A stretch of 64,000 bases of DNA from Candidatus Sumerlaea chitinivorans (GTDB lineage: Bacteria; Sumerlaeota; Sumerlaeia; Sumerlaeales; Sumerlaeaceae): contig CP030759.1 of the NCBI GenBank assembly GCA_003290465.1, positions 2,554,572 through 2,618,571 on the forward strand. The letters run 5' to 3'. Below are positions 9,676 to 20,200 of this stretch, in pieces; positions within the stretch are counted from its first letter, which is position 1, and each line of letters starts with the position of its first letter. Position numbers and translations under genes: made by a program. The notes below the pieces were generated by a model. The model did no database searches. It saw nothing but the letters and a program-made list of their open reading frames with translations, and was not told where the DNA came from.

Positions 9676-10487
9676 CTGCGCCTTGAACGGGGGAACAGGA
9701 CACCTCGTTGCGGTACCTCGGCGTCATGAGCCCGACCGCCCTTATGGGGGCCATCCTGCCCTGCGACCACACTGGGCGCTCGCTCAGCCGAGCGCCCAGC
9801 TCACGGGCAGGAAAGGGATCATCCACCAAGTGAGCATGCTATCGCGGGACAGAACATTTTTGTCTCACACTTAAGAGCCACACGGGTCGCTGGCACTGCC
9901 GTCATCATGCTTCCTGTTTCTGCGCACGACCACGGTTTGCTGGCACCAGCGGGGTTGTGCTGAAAAAGCTGGTGAGAACAAACGCCCTCGTTTTCCGCTT
10001 GCAAAAGCGCTCGAAAGTGTGGCTAACAATCAATGTTTAGACTGGGGGACAAACAGATGGTGCCGAGTAAATGGGGTGGCAAATCCTCGTGCACAAGAGG
10101 GGCGAAGCCAAATCCTCGCTCGCATTATCCAGACCACGGCTGGCTAAGAACACGAGAGGGGGAGACCCATTGCTTGCAAGAGGCCCTCGCGGTTGTAAGC
10201 AGTTGGAATAGCAAGCTTTCTCGGCACCACCACACCCTTCGGCCGCAGCTATCACTCGCTTGGAAGCGCTTCTCCCGGGTCGTAGTCAGGGCGGAGCACA
10301 GCCGGACTTTCTCGGCGTCCGATTCTGCGCGCGTCCCCCCGGTCGCGCAACGCTCGCTATCGCCGTGCAGGGGCGTCAAGACTTGCATCCCCAAGAGAGC
10401 TGACGGCCGAGCGGTGCACAGTACGCACCAGTATCTGCATTGTTTCCATACCTGCAGTTGTCGCCTTGATGGGAGGGGAAAACAACA
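9676..10487. other. 0.8 kb intergenic stretch, no supported gene
   Basis: Between the HEAT-repeat remnant and the zinc-ribbon/Sel1 gene. Frames present here are short and compositionally random. A strong GC-rich hairpin lies at 9772-9799. The promoter of the downstream gene should lie in the right-hand part, but I cannot point to hexamers with confidence. Confidence 0.5.
9772..9799 (+). terminator. Strong 11-bp inverted repeat, possible terminator
   Basis: Arms CTGGGCGCTCG and CGAGCGCCCAG pair perfectly around a 6-base loop (ctcagc), about 100 bp after the HEAT-repeat stop. No T-tract follows, so intrinsic termination is uncertain. It may be a regulatory or repeat-derived hairpin instead. 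Confidence 0.35.
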
Positions 10488-13397
10488 ATGACATCGAATG
10501 AGAACTTCTCCAGCGATTCACTCGGTTGCCCAAACTGTAGTCGTCCAGTACACCGCTCCGATCGGTTCTGCCCTTACTGCGGAGCCGCTTTATCCCCTGA
10601 GGCACCACACTCGGCAACTGACTCAGTAAAAGGTAGCGACGTCATCTGCCCCAACTGTGCACACACCCTTCGCGGTGCCCATAAGTTCTGTCCCGCCTGC
10701 GGAACCACTCTCTCCGCCGCACCTTCGACTTCAGGCGAACCGACACCGTCGCGACAGGCCACCGACGACGGCACCCCGCCAACGCCCAGCCAAGGTCAGC
10801 CACGTGAGACCCGGCCCCCCGCCCAGAGCGGGGAAACCTACTCACCGAGTGAGCCGACAATCGGTGAACCCGAGCGGACTCTTACAGGTGCGGAGACTCC
10901 CCACTCCAGCAAGCCTCTCTCCACTGGCGGCTCTGACCACAGTGAGGACGTCCCTTGTCCCGGCTGTGGGAAGTTGGTAAATCCCGGGAGCATTTTCTGC
11001 CCTGACTGTGGACAAAGATTGCAGGGCCAGCCCGAACCGACGCCTCCTCGCCCCTCCGCGGCAGCCGTACCTTCAGACAATCCACTCACTCCCCCTACAC
11101 CCAACCCACCCCAAACCATAAAATGTCCCCACTGCGCAGCTCAGACAGATAACAGGCTACAGTACTGCAGCTATTGCGGTGGCCCTTTACGAGCAAATCC
11201 CCAAAGGCGTTTTTTCATTGTTGTGGGAACGCTATGTCTTACCATCGCTGTACTTTCCAGTTTGCTGTTCGTCACGCAGCATCTCTCGTCAATCCCGGAT
11301 AAGACAAGAATCAATCTTAACAACCGGAAAGCGCCAGAAAGCGCTAATAACAAAGCAGCGGCGCCACAAAAGGCGTTATGGGACCATCCAGTCATGTCCC
11401 AGCCCGAGGCAATCAAATTAGTCGCTCTTGTCGCTAGGCCTAAGTCAGAGTTGAAAGGGTATATCCTATCGTCAGGCAAACGCTTCTATCATTTTGGATA
11501 TTTAGTCTTGCAGAATCAACTATCTGCACCGGTTACCTTTATGTCAGCCAATGCAATCTATGAGACTAAGGATGAAATCATAAAGAGAGACCTTTGGCCG
11601 TACGTGGTAATGGACTTAGATATCGAAAGCCCTGACTTTGAAGAGTTGGCTGCACATACACTCACAGACCTTGCTCGTATGGACATAAGCGATAAACTTT
11701 TCACGTTCGCGGATTTTAAACTTCCGCCAAAGAACGCGCCTAACGCAACGCGCTTTGTTGGTCTGCTCCAGACGTGGTCGCCCGTTCCTGGAGAACCAAA
11801 CGTCAGTGCTGCATTAGAAATTACTTTCCGTAACGACAATACAGGCCAGTTAATCAAACTCCAGCTAAGCCTAAAATACCATCCTTACCTAGGAATCCTG
11901 TCAGAAAAATCCATGGTAGAAGAAGACGTAAAACGACGCGAAGAAGAGGCGCGAGCTGAGCAAGAAAGGAAAAGACTCGAGGAAGAGAAGCGCAGAGAGG
12001 CTGAGGCAAGGGAACAAGAAAGAAAACGGCAAGAGGAGGAACAGCAAAAGAAAGCTGAAGAGGAAGCGCGACGGCGTAGAGCTGAAGAAGACGCTCGTCG
12101 GAAACGGGAGATCTGTGCAAAGGCACCATCGCTTCGAAAGCAAGTTGTAGCACTCCGCGATGGAATTTCGGGCAAGGTAGACCATCTGAAGGCAAAAGAG
12201 TTGCTTGACCAGGCTGCCGAAGCTGGTGACACTGTCTCGATCGGGATGCAGTACGCCTTTAAGGATTCGTGGGTTCTTCCGCCTTGGAAGAACACTGGCA
12301 TCTCTCAGCTTCCTCCACTCTCCCCTGAACTAATCGAAACCCTTACTCACTTAGCGAGGACCGGTGATCCGGAAGCTTCATTTGTGATTGGCACTTTGAA
12401 TCTACAGGTTAACCCGTCAGCGGCCACAACTGATCTAATTCGCGGTGCAAATCAGAAGTACCTACCTGCCCTAACCCAATTGGCCAACTACTACCTTGCC
12501 CAGAGCGGCCAAGATTCCTTCAAAAAAGCTCTCTTCTACCTCGAGACGGCTTTGCGCCAAGGGAGTGTAGAGGCAGCCTTGACACTTGCAAACCTCTACC
12601 ACACGGGCACCAAGGTGACTACGAACACGACGGAAGCAATTACTTACTATATCTTCGCAGCCGAGCGGCAGCATCCCGTTGCCCTTTATATCCTCGGGTC
12701 GCTTTATTACACTGGGGCAGGCGTTCCTAAAAATCCCGAGAAGGCATTGGAGCTTCTCAGCCAATCGGCCGATGCTGGGTATCCTGTGGCGATCAAAACA
12801 CTCCCAAACTTCTACTATTCCTATGCCACGAGCCTTGCCGCACAACGCTCTTCGCAGGCTTCCGCTATGGCTAACGCCGCCAAATATGCTCAACTCGCTT
12901 TGGATTCTGGCTTTATCCAGTATGCAGGCCTGCTGGCCCAGTTCTATAAGAACGGCGAAGGCCTCCCACGGCATTGCTCCAATGCCGCCTTCTACGCCCA
13001 GCTCGGCATGAACGCCGGTGACCCATACGCCAAGGTCGTCTACGCGTGCTGCTTGTGCGAGGGCTGCGGTGTGCAACGCGATTTCTCCAAAGGCATCCAA
13101 CTTCTCACCGAGTGCGCCAACGCCGGTAGCCCCGAGGCCATGTACGCCCTCTACCAAGCCTACAAGCCCGGAAACAGTTTTGTCCCCGACGCGAAAATCT
13201 CTAAACAGTGGCTCGAAAAAGCCAAAAATGCCGGCTACCCCCTGTCGGAGAGTGACCAGGCGTTTCTTACCAGCAAAAGCCAAATGCAGGGCGCAGGTTC
13301 CAGCGCAGCCCCCTCCACCGTGCGAATCTACGTCCGCAAGGTGGTCCCAATAGCTCCGCCGCAAGCAGCGCAGCGGCAGCAATCAGCCAACCAGTAA
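10488..13397 (+). CDS. Multi-zinc-ribbon, single-pass membrane protein with coiled coil and Sel1 repeats
   Basis: A 969-residue protein. The N-terminal cytoplasmic part has four zinc ribbons (C14/C17/C28/C31, C54/C57/C68/C71, one near 156-175 and one near 213-230) separated by Pro/Ser/Thr-rich linkers. One membrane segment follows (about 242-264). Next come a folded region (about 290-470), a long Glu/Arg/Lys coiled coil (about 480-545) and Sel1-type TPR-like repeats to about 920 (for example LGSLYYTGAGVPKNPEKALELL). The ATG at 10488 is preceded by GGAGGGG. Bases 11.2-12.2 kb are visibly more A-rich than neighbouring genes. Sel1 repeats usually scaffold protein complexes; this layout suggests an envelope-spanning scaffold. 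The exact role is unknown. Confidence 0.88.
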   Translation: MTSNENFSSDSLGCPNCSRPVHRSDRFCPYCGAALSPEAPHSATDSVKGSDVICPNCAHTLRGAHKFCPACGTTLSAAPSTSGEPTPSRQATDDGTPPTPSQGQPRETRPPAQSGETYSPSEPTIGEPERTLTGAETPHSSKPLSTGGSDHSEDVPCPGCGKLVNPGSIFCPDCGQRLQGQPEPTPPRPSAAAVPSDNPLTPPTPNPPQTIKCPHCAAQTDNRLQYCSYCGGPLRANPQRRFFIVVGTLCLTIAVLSSLLFVTQHLSSIPDKTRINLNNRKAPESANNKAAAPQKALWDHPVMSQPEAIKLVALVARPKSELKGYILSSGKRFYHFGYLVLQNQLSAPVTFMSANAIYETKDEIIKRDLWPYVVMDLDIESPDFEELAAHTLTDLARMDISDKLFTFADFKLPPKNAPNATRFVGLLQTWSPVPGEPNVSAALEITFRNDNTGQLIKLQLSLKYHPYLGILSEKSMVEEDVKRREEEARAEQERKRLEEEKRREAEAREQERKRQEEEQQKKAEEEARRRRAEEDARRKREICAKAPSLRKQVVALRDGISGKVDHLKAKELLDQAAEAGDTVSIGMQYAFKDSWVLPPWKNTGISQLPPLSPELIETLTHLARTGDPEASFVIGTLNLQVNPSAATTDLIRGANQKYLPALTQLANYYLAQSGQDSFKKALFYLETALRQGSVEAALTLANLYHTGTKVTTNTTEAITYYIFAAERQHPVALYILGSLYYTGAGVPKNPEKALELLSQSADAGYPVAIKTLPNFYYSYATSLAAQRSSQASAMANAAKYAQLALDSGFIQYAGLLAQFYKNGEGLPRHCSNAAFYAQLGMNAGDPYAKVVYACCLCEGCGVQRDFSKGIQLLTECANAGSPEAMYALYQAYKPGNSFVPDAKISKQWLEKAKNAGYPLSESDQAFLTSKSQMQGAGSSAAPSTVRIYVRKVVPIAPPQAAQRQQSANQ

Positions 13398-13591
13398 GGG
13401 CCTCAGCGTGGCCGTCTCGGGCCCTTTGCCCGCCCAAACTCCACCTTGACACGGGCCCGACTCCCCGGCAGGTCTTTGCAGTAAACCGATATCGGCATCG
13501 GCGCGAGCCACGCACGTCGATGTGCCGCTGCTTACTCGTGCCAGCGTGCACGCCGTGCGCGCCACACAAAAAGTGAGGAGCCAGCAACGTT

Positions 13592-14710
13592 ATGATACTC
13601 GACCTCATCGAGACTCTCCGCGAACGCCTACGCCGCGGCGATTTCAAGACCGAGGCCGAAGTTCGCCAAGGGATTGTTCTTCGGGCGCTCGACGAGCTCG
13701 ACTGGCCCATATTCAACACCGAAGTCGTTGTGCCGGAGTACAACGTCGGAGGCCATCCCCTCGATTACGCCCTCCACCGTCCCAAGCAGCAACGCCCCGA
13801 CGTCTTTCTCGAGGTCACGAGGCCCGATAGCGCCGACCTCACCCCACCCCAGCTTCTTGAACATGCTTATCGAAAAGAAGTCCCCCTTGTCGTTGTCACC
13901 AACGGGCGAGAATGGAACTTCTACCTCCCCGACGAAACCGGCCACTACGACGAATGGCGCGTGCTCAAACTCGACCTGCTCGAGCTCGAGCCCGAGGAAT
14001 CCGCCCATCGCCTTGAGCGCTATCTTCTTTTCGACCGCGTCTGCTCCGGCGAGGCATTCGCCGCGGCCCGCGAGGACTACCAGAACGAGGCGCGCAAACG
14101 CAGCATTCAGAGCACCCTCCCGCAAGCGTGGCGCGCCCTACTCGAAGAACCCGACTCCCTCCTGCTCGAGCTCCTTGCGGAGAAAGTCCGAGACCTCTGC
14201 GGTCACAAACCCAGCATGGACGAATGCAGCCAATTTGTCGGCCACCTCTTGGCCCAAGGATGGGCTACCCCGCCACCTTACCTCCCCGCATTGGAGCATC
14301 CACCGACGCGCACTGCAAGACGTGGTCGGAGCCGACGGGGCCCCGGAAGCAGCGCACGCTCGTTCATTTTCAAAGGCCAAACCTACTCCGCCCGTACCGC
14401 ATGCGATGCCATGCGCCAAGTTTTCGCGCTTCTGGCCCAAGAAGATCCCGAATTTCTCGAACGATTTGCCGCTCGACAAGAACTCTCCCTCGGCTCGCGA
14501 AAACGCAAGCGCCGCTACCTTGCTCGCAACAAGTATGATCTTTACCCCGGCCGCCCGGATATCGCCGACCGCGCCTCCGTGGAAGTCGCCCCCGGCTGGT
14601 GGCTCGGAACTCACTACAACATCGCCTACATGCAAAAGATCATCAACTTAGCCCTCAGTGCCGCTCGCCCCGATCTCCGGGAGAGCTTCCAAATCAACCT
14701 GCTCGGATGA
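13592..14710 (+). CDS. HsdR N-terminal-like (PD-(D/E)xK-type) protein
   Basis: A 372-residue protein whose first about 150 residues resemble the N-terminal nuclease domain of type I restriction HsdR subunits. It has TEAEVRQGIVLRALDELDW, then LDYAL, then DVFLEVTRP and VVVTNGREWNFYL. In active nucleases the middle strand ends in E-x-K; here it reads E-V-T, so catalysis is doubtful. After a basic linker, a C-terminal module (about 255-372) contains FKGQTYSARTACDAM and YLARNKYDLYPGR and ends with GWWLGTHYN. It has no methylase or specificity partner beside it. It borders the decayed defence island, which makes a restriction or defence-related role plausible but unproven. Confidence 0.7.
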   Translation: MILDLIETLRERLRRGDFKTEAEVRQGIVLRALDELDWPIFNTEVVVPEYNVGGHPLDYALHRPKQQRPDVFLEVTRPDSADLTPPQLLEHAYRKEVPLVVVTNGREWNFYLPDETGHYDEWRVLKLDLLELEPEESAHRLERYLLFDRVCSGEAFAAAREDYQNEARKRSIQSTLPQAWRALLEEPDSLLLELLAEKVRDLCGHKPSMDECSQFVGHLLAQGWATPPPYLPALEHPPTRTARRGRSRRGPGSSARSFIFKGQTYSARTACDAMRQVFALLAQEDPEFLERFAARQELSLGSRKRKRRYLARNKYDLYPGRPDIADRASVEVAPGWWLGTHYNIAYMQKIINLALSAARPDLRESFQINLLG

Positions 14711-14911
14711 GCACATTTAAGCCTTCGCCCCATCGCATCCGCGCGTCGGTGCTGAGTGTGACACCGCACTCGCGCTGCTCGCAGCGCATGCTTGGGCTAC
14801 GACAGCCGCAAAACATACCGGCAGAGCGAGGATTTTGCCAACCCTCTGCCCATCTTCGTGGAGCCCTGCCCCACGCCGCTCCAGCGACTCACAAGTCCCC
14901 CAGTGCACACA

Positions 14912-15926
14912 TTAGCGACTCGCGCTCCACGCTTTCCCCGCTTCGAGAAGCTGCGTGGCCAGTTCGAGTGCATCCACCGGCCAGAAGCACTCTGGGCGTG
15001 GTTGGTGCACCTTTGGGTTTTCCAGCGTGGGGCAACAATTGAGCACCGATTCGACCCACTGACTTGGGATGGCTTCCCGCCCATGCACCGCCCCAAGGAG
15101 CGCCCCCCAAATGCCCGCATTCGTATCGGTGTCGCCCCCACGCATGACCGTATCCACCACGCCCTCCTCGAGATTCGGAGCATGGAGAAGTTGCCATAGA
15201 GCATTCTGAAAAGCCACCAACACCCAACCTCGTAGCCCCACGAAATCGGTAGGAGGCGACTCCGCAGCGTTGCAAACCGCCTCGAGAAGAAGTTCGTCCA
15301 CCTCCAGTTGCTCAGCCCACGCCACGATGTGCTCGTATAGCCGTGGCCCGTCCCATCCGTGTCGAATGGCATGGGCGATCGCCAACACATACAACGCATT
15401 CGCCTGCTGACAAACAGGGTTGGGATGGGTGATTGCCGCATCCTGACGCGCCCACTCCGCGACCTCCTTCACGTCACAGTAAGCCCCAAAGATACCTAAC
15501 GGGCTGATCCTCATGAGGGTTCCCATTCGCCTGACTCTCCGGATTTGGATCTCCGCGGAGCCCACGCCGGATCGTTCACCCACAATCAAAAGGTCCCGAC
15601 CTCCACCACGCCAAATAGGCCCTTCTGGCCTCGGCTGGATCATACCTCCCCACTCTCACCAACGTCCGAGCCAGTGCCAACGCCATCTCCGAATCATCCG
15701 TCGGCTGACCGGCAATCGTGTTCCAACTTCCTCCATCCGCAAGTTCGCGCACTCCGTTCGGGTAGTGCTTACGAATACGTTCAGGTGGCCAAAACTCAAC
15801 CAAGCTCCCAAGCGAATCACCCGCTATCTGCCCCAGCAAACAACCTTGAGCACGCGAGACAACGCCCACTTCCTCACAATTCTCGCTCAACTCTCCGTTC
15901 CCTTCTCTCAAAATGATTGCCCACAC
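14912..15926 (-). pseudogene. Broken ADP-ribosylglycohydrolase (DraG-like)
   Basis: The two halves of an ADP-ribosylglycohydrolase lie in different frames. The N-terminal half (15926 to 15576) has GCLLGQIAGDSLGSLVEFW and the metal motif TDDSEM, and ends at an in-frame TGA inside the conserved WWRSGPFD-CG region. Past the TGA the same frame still reads TIRRGLRGDPNPESQANG. Then one extra base within 15521-15524 (GGGA where GGN is expected) shifts to the frame with TLMRISPLGIFG and the second metal motif GGDTDTNAGIWGALLGA, ending at 14912. Both metal-binding motifs are intact, so decay is recent or the lesions are sequence errors. Intact enzymes remove ADP-ribose from proteins or nucleic acids. 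Confidence 0.8.
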
Positions 15927-16254
15927 AGGAACAAAAACAGGTCAATATCGCTCGGAATTCCGGTCTCATTTACGCCAAGGTCTCGCAACATTCCTCTCCG
16001 CAGCTAACGGAAGCCATGCGAAGCCCTGGAAATTCGTTCGCCGGAACGCCCCCTGACCTGCGGCCTCGGGCAAACGAACATTGCAGAGTATTTGTCGCAG
16101 TTTCCCCCAACCAAACGGCGGCTCCAGCAAAAAAGCATGCAACAATCTCCCCTTGGAACCCTATTGATCGCGAGTGTGCACTCCTAGTGATTTCCCGCGA
16201 AATGTCACCCGCCCAGATGACCGCGAGCCCCCATGGAGAGGGTCTGCCAGTGAG
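15927..16254. other. Spacer with no recognisable coding sequence
   Basis: Lies between the last recognisable DUF1156 codons and the ADP-ribosylglycohydrolase remnant. No motif is visible in any frame. This is where the missing bulk of the methylase gene would have started, so it probably contains a deletion junction. Confidence 0.4.
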
Positions 16255-16486
16255 AGGTTGGCGCGTCCGAGACTCTGCTTTCGGTTGTCGGGACCGTTCT
16301 CCGGCACAAAGCGCGAGGCCGGCACCAGCGCCCATAGACCGCGGCGCGTGACGCCACGAGCGGCCGCCGCGCCCACCACAGGTGAAGCGTGGAAATATGC
16401 CCCTTGCGGATCGACTTCTCCCGCGACGCCTCCGCGCTAATCACCGTGATCGGTAAGTAGTCCTCAATCAACCGCCGGTCGCTCAT
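16255..16486 (-). pseudogene. N-terminal fragment of a DUF1156 DNA methylase, frameshifted
   Basis: Begins at ATG 16486, overlapping the GIY-YIG stop by ATGA, so the two were translationally coupled. Residues [10 protein letters not shown] and [20 protein letters not shown] and ARRPL are the hallmark start of DUF1156 (COG1743) adenine-specific methylases. Near 16331 the frame changes: after AAVYG the homologous sequence [13 protein letters not shown] and SLGRAN continues in another frame, as if one G were lost from a GGGG run. Similarity then stops near 16255, so some 800 or more residues of a normal protein, including the methylase motifs, are absent. Intact relatives recur beside DUF499 ATPases and helicases in predicted defence loci. 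Confidence 0.8.
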
Positions 16487-17160
16487 TTGGGTCGGCTCTC
16501 CCTTTTTCGTCCTGTTTTTTCCAGGGCTTGTAAACAGTCGCTCAGTGACTGAATCGCAAGCTGTAACTTCTGTTTGAGACTTTCACTATTCTTCGCTGGA
16601 GCTTCTTCTCGGTCTGCTTGGTCGTAGCGTTCAACATTTGGGCCGAATCGCCCCTTCTGGGCGTTCATGGGTGGCTCGGCGACTTCGATGATCACCCCCT
16701 CAAGCACGTCGGCTAAGTGGCTCAACTTCGAGTTCATGAGAATCTCACTTTTCGACGTGGCAGCGTCCGGGCCGCAGGCCGAGCCCTCGCTGGGTGCATG
16801 AGGATCGCGAGCGACAACAAGCTTATTGTCCGGGCCAACGGGAAACAGACCGAACCATGAGAATTTGTTCCACCGCCCTGCCAAGTCGTCGTTCAAGTGC
16901 TGCCTGAGTCGCTTGCCTATGCAACTCTTATCGCTCAGCCCGGCTTGTCCGACATACACCAACTTGTAGTTTTCGTAGAGAGCGTAAATCCCCACTTGGT
17001 CCCAAAAATTCACCGTTCCTTTGCGCTTGCCGCTCGCTCGCCGACCCAAAAGCTCTCCCTTGGCACCGCGGGCCTGCTTGCCCCAAAACACGCGTTCGCG
17101 GTCCCAGTAGAGGCCCATGTTCGCAATGATTTTTTGCCCGCGGTCTTTTGGCTGCCTCAT
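16483..17160 (-). CDS. GIY-YIG domain protein in defence operon
   Basis: A 225-residue protein with [18 protein letters not shown] (GIY at about 57-59, YVG at 69-71) followed by IGKRLRQHL, with the catalytic-type Arg near 84. This is the core of a GIY-YIG endonuclease. The remainder is charged and may form a coiled coil at the end. An in-frame TTG exists at 17187, but AAAGGAGGAG lies 9 bp before the ATG at 17160, which I take as the start. It sits 53 bp after the SNF2 helicase stop and overlaps the DUF1156 start by 4 bp, so it is the middle gene of a three-gene operon. Foreign-DNA cleavage is a family-based inference. Confidence 0.82.
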   Translation of the reverse strand: MRQPKDRGQKIIANMGLYWDRERVFWGKQARGAKGELLGRRASGKRKGTVNFWDQVGIYALYENYKLVYVGQAGLSDKSCIGKRLRQHLNDDLAGRWNKFSWFGLFPVGPDNKLVVARDPHAPSEGSACGPDAATSKSEILMNSKLSHLADVLEGVIIEVAEPPMNAQKGRFGPNVERYDQADREEAPAKNSESLKQKLQLAIQSLSDCLQALEKTGRKRESRPK

Positions 17161-17213
17161 CCGCAGTCGCTCCTCCTTTCGAAGCAATCATCCATCGGTC
17201 GGTCTTTCAAGTA

Positions 17214-20200
17214 TCACGGCTGACGCCCAGCCGCGTCTTCCACTGCCTCGGCAGGGATTTCGTAAAAGCGTGTGGCCACGATTTCCCGTTTCGCATGATC
17301 CAGCCGGGTGGCGGGATTCTGGATGCGCACGAGTTCTGGCTTCGGGCCGAGGGGATCCCATACGACGTAGAGCCAGTAGCTGTCGGCAAGTTGCGCCGCC
17401 TTGTACCACTCGTTCGTCGTAAGGCGCACAGGCTGGCTGCGCCGTCGGCCTTTGACCTCGATGCGTTTTACAAGCATTTCCCACATCGTCTCATCCACGA
17501 CGCGGTGGGCTCGGATGTCAAAGCCTAAGTTCAAATGTCCCACCCGCTCGATCCGCTCCGGTGGGAAGCCCTCGGCAAGGAGCGCTTTCACCACGAAGTC
17601 CTCCGCCGCCAACTCGCTTTTGCGCCGCAGGTCCGGGTCGAGGTCCTCCGCCAAATCGGCAAGTTGGCAGGTCAGATCTTTCTCGGGAGCGAGAACGACG
17701 GCTGTGCCCAATGGGAGCACGGGACCGGGCCGCGCAATTTGAAGTCGGTTGAGCCCCTCGAGGCGTTCTTCGCGTTGGCGCTCAAGCTCTGCCACGCGCT
17801 TCTTGGCTTCCTCCGCGGCACGTTGAAACTCGGGTTTCCTGAGCGCTTCGGCGGCAAGCCGCATGTGCTGCTCCTGAGCGCGCGCGATGCGTACATTGAA
17901 CGATTTCTCGAGGTAATCGCGACAGATGCGCGCGTAGCGCTCTCTTTCGCTCTGACATCGCCTGCGGCACTCAAGCTGGTACGTGCTTCTCACGTAATCC
18001 CCGGCCTTCGCGCGCCCCTCCAAGACCGCCGCCATGTTGATCTGTAGCGGGGTGTCGGGATGCGCAGCAAAATTGAGCAGGACGTCACTCGGGAGGATCT
18101 CATATTGGCCCTGCGCTTCCCGCACAGCCACGACCTCGCCATACAACTGCTGTTCGCGTTGTTTCGTGTCCATGCCCCGAATCGAGATCTCGAAAAAGTG
18201 AAGGTAGTAGGGCTCCCCGCAGAAGGGGTCAATGAACACTGCCACGCCGCCCTTGAGCGCTCCAAGCCGGCTGTGGAGTTTTTCGTCCACCGCGGCGTAA
18301 AGCGGATGCCCCGGCCCCACCAACACGGCGTCCACGTGCGCGTCCTGCTCCAGATGCTCCTTGTGAAACGTAATCTTCGAATAGTTGCGCTCTGGCTTGC
18401 CGAGCCGCAGCACCGACTGGAGCCTTTCCGAGCGCAGCTCCTCGAGCACATGCTCGACGCGCCACAGTCCGTCGGCACGTGGCTTCACCTGCAGGCCCAC
18501 CTCTTTCGCGGCCGCAAGGAACTGCGCCTCCACGTAGCGCGGCATGAGGCGGCGTTCCTCCACTTCGAGGTTGCGGCGCTGAAAGGCTGAGAAATCCACG
18601 TGGCTGCGGGCCAGCGCGATACCTGTGGCCTCCTCGTACTGCTTGAGTTTGGCTGGATCCATGCGGTCGATCTGATCCAGATACTCGTCGAGTCGCCGTG
18701 GGTCGTAGGCCGCCTCGCGCAGCATCTCCGGTAGATTCACATCGTTGAGCGATAAGACCTCGCCAATGACGTCGAACACGCGGCCCTCGAGCGCCTCATT
18801 CATCTGATCGAGCTTTTCCAGCAGGCGACTGAGGATGCGCCCTTCAACGATCGGCTCGCCACGTTCGGAGGACGTGGCCACAAAGTTGAACACGTAAACG
18901 TCGCGCAGCTGCCCAATCCGGTGGATGCGGCCCAGCCGTTGCTCAAGCCGCGTCGGATTCCACGGCATGTCATAGTTGATCATCAGGTGGCAGAACTGAA
19001 GGTTGATTCCTTCCCCCGCCGCTTCCGTGGCGACGCAGATTTGGGCGCCCGTGCGGAACGTCTCCTGCGCACGCTTGCGCTCGTGGGGATTCATGCCGCC
19101 ATGGATTTCGCAGGTGGTATATCCCCACCTTTCGAGATGGTGACGGACGTAGGTGAGCGTGTCGCGGTGCTCGGTGAAGATGATGAGTTTTCCGCGCCCG
19201 TCCTTGAGATCCGCGAACTGCGCCTCGGTCAGGCATTCGCGCAACGCTGCAAGCTTGGAGTCCTTGGCATGCTCCCGGACTTCTCGCGCCTGCTCAACGA
19301 CATCGCGCAACGCAACGATCTCTCTGCGCAGAGCATCGAGTTGCTCCGCCGCCGTGTATTCGGACACTAACTGATCCCGAAGCGCTTCGTCGAGGTCGTC
19401 CTCGTCTTGCTCCCCATCCGAATAATACCCCATCAGGGTCGCCAAGCGCTTCGCCTGTTTGTCGCGGGGGAGCGCCTCCAACTCTTTCACGAGCTCTTCT
19501 AATTTCTGGAGGCGGCGTTTGAGCGACTCGTGGATCGCACACGTGGAACTCACTAACCGACGTTGGAGGACCGTGCGGGTGAGTGCCGCAGAAGTACGCT
19601 TGCGCCCCGATTGCTGCGGGATAAACTCGTTAATGTAGGCCGTGACCCTTTTGTAGAGCGCATACTCCTCCGCGCTCAGCGTGAAGGTGACCGTCTTGGC
19701 GTGCCGATCGGGGAAAAGCCGCCGCCCATTGGCATCGCGCAGATCCTCCTTGAGGCGTCGCAGGCACCAAGGCGAATTCTTGCCCAACTGAAAAATTTTG
19801 CGCCGAATCTCAGCCGCTTGCTGGGCAAGCCGGTGGGGCTCGGGAAAAAGGTCGGGATCAATGAGCCGAAGGAAATGAGCAAACTTATCCTCGTCGCCGT
19901 GATGGGGCGTCGCCGTCAGGAGTAAAACATGATTGGCCTGCGCGGTCAGCCGCTGCGCAAGTTCGTAGCGCTTTGTTCGTGCCACCTTCGGTTCGCGATT
20001 TTCCCCCATGGACTCGGTCCGGGCCGAACATTTGTGGGCCTCATCAATAATGACCAAATCCCACGACTGCGCCCACACACGCTCGCGAACGCCTTCCTGT
20101 TTGGCGTAGTCCATCGAGGCGATGATTTGCGAGGATCTTTCCCACGGATTCGTGAGCTGTTGTTGATCAACCGCAGAAAAAACAATGTCGAACGACTCGC

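Noticed and set aside
10033-10491. 152-codon plus-strand frame before the Sel1 gene
   Set aside because: No Shine-Dalgarno, motifs or plausible composition.
15576-15578. TGA recoded as an amino acid
   Set aside because: TGA acts as stop in ATGA overlaps across the window, and the gene also has a frameshift.
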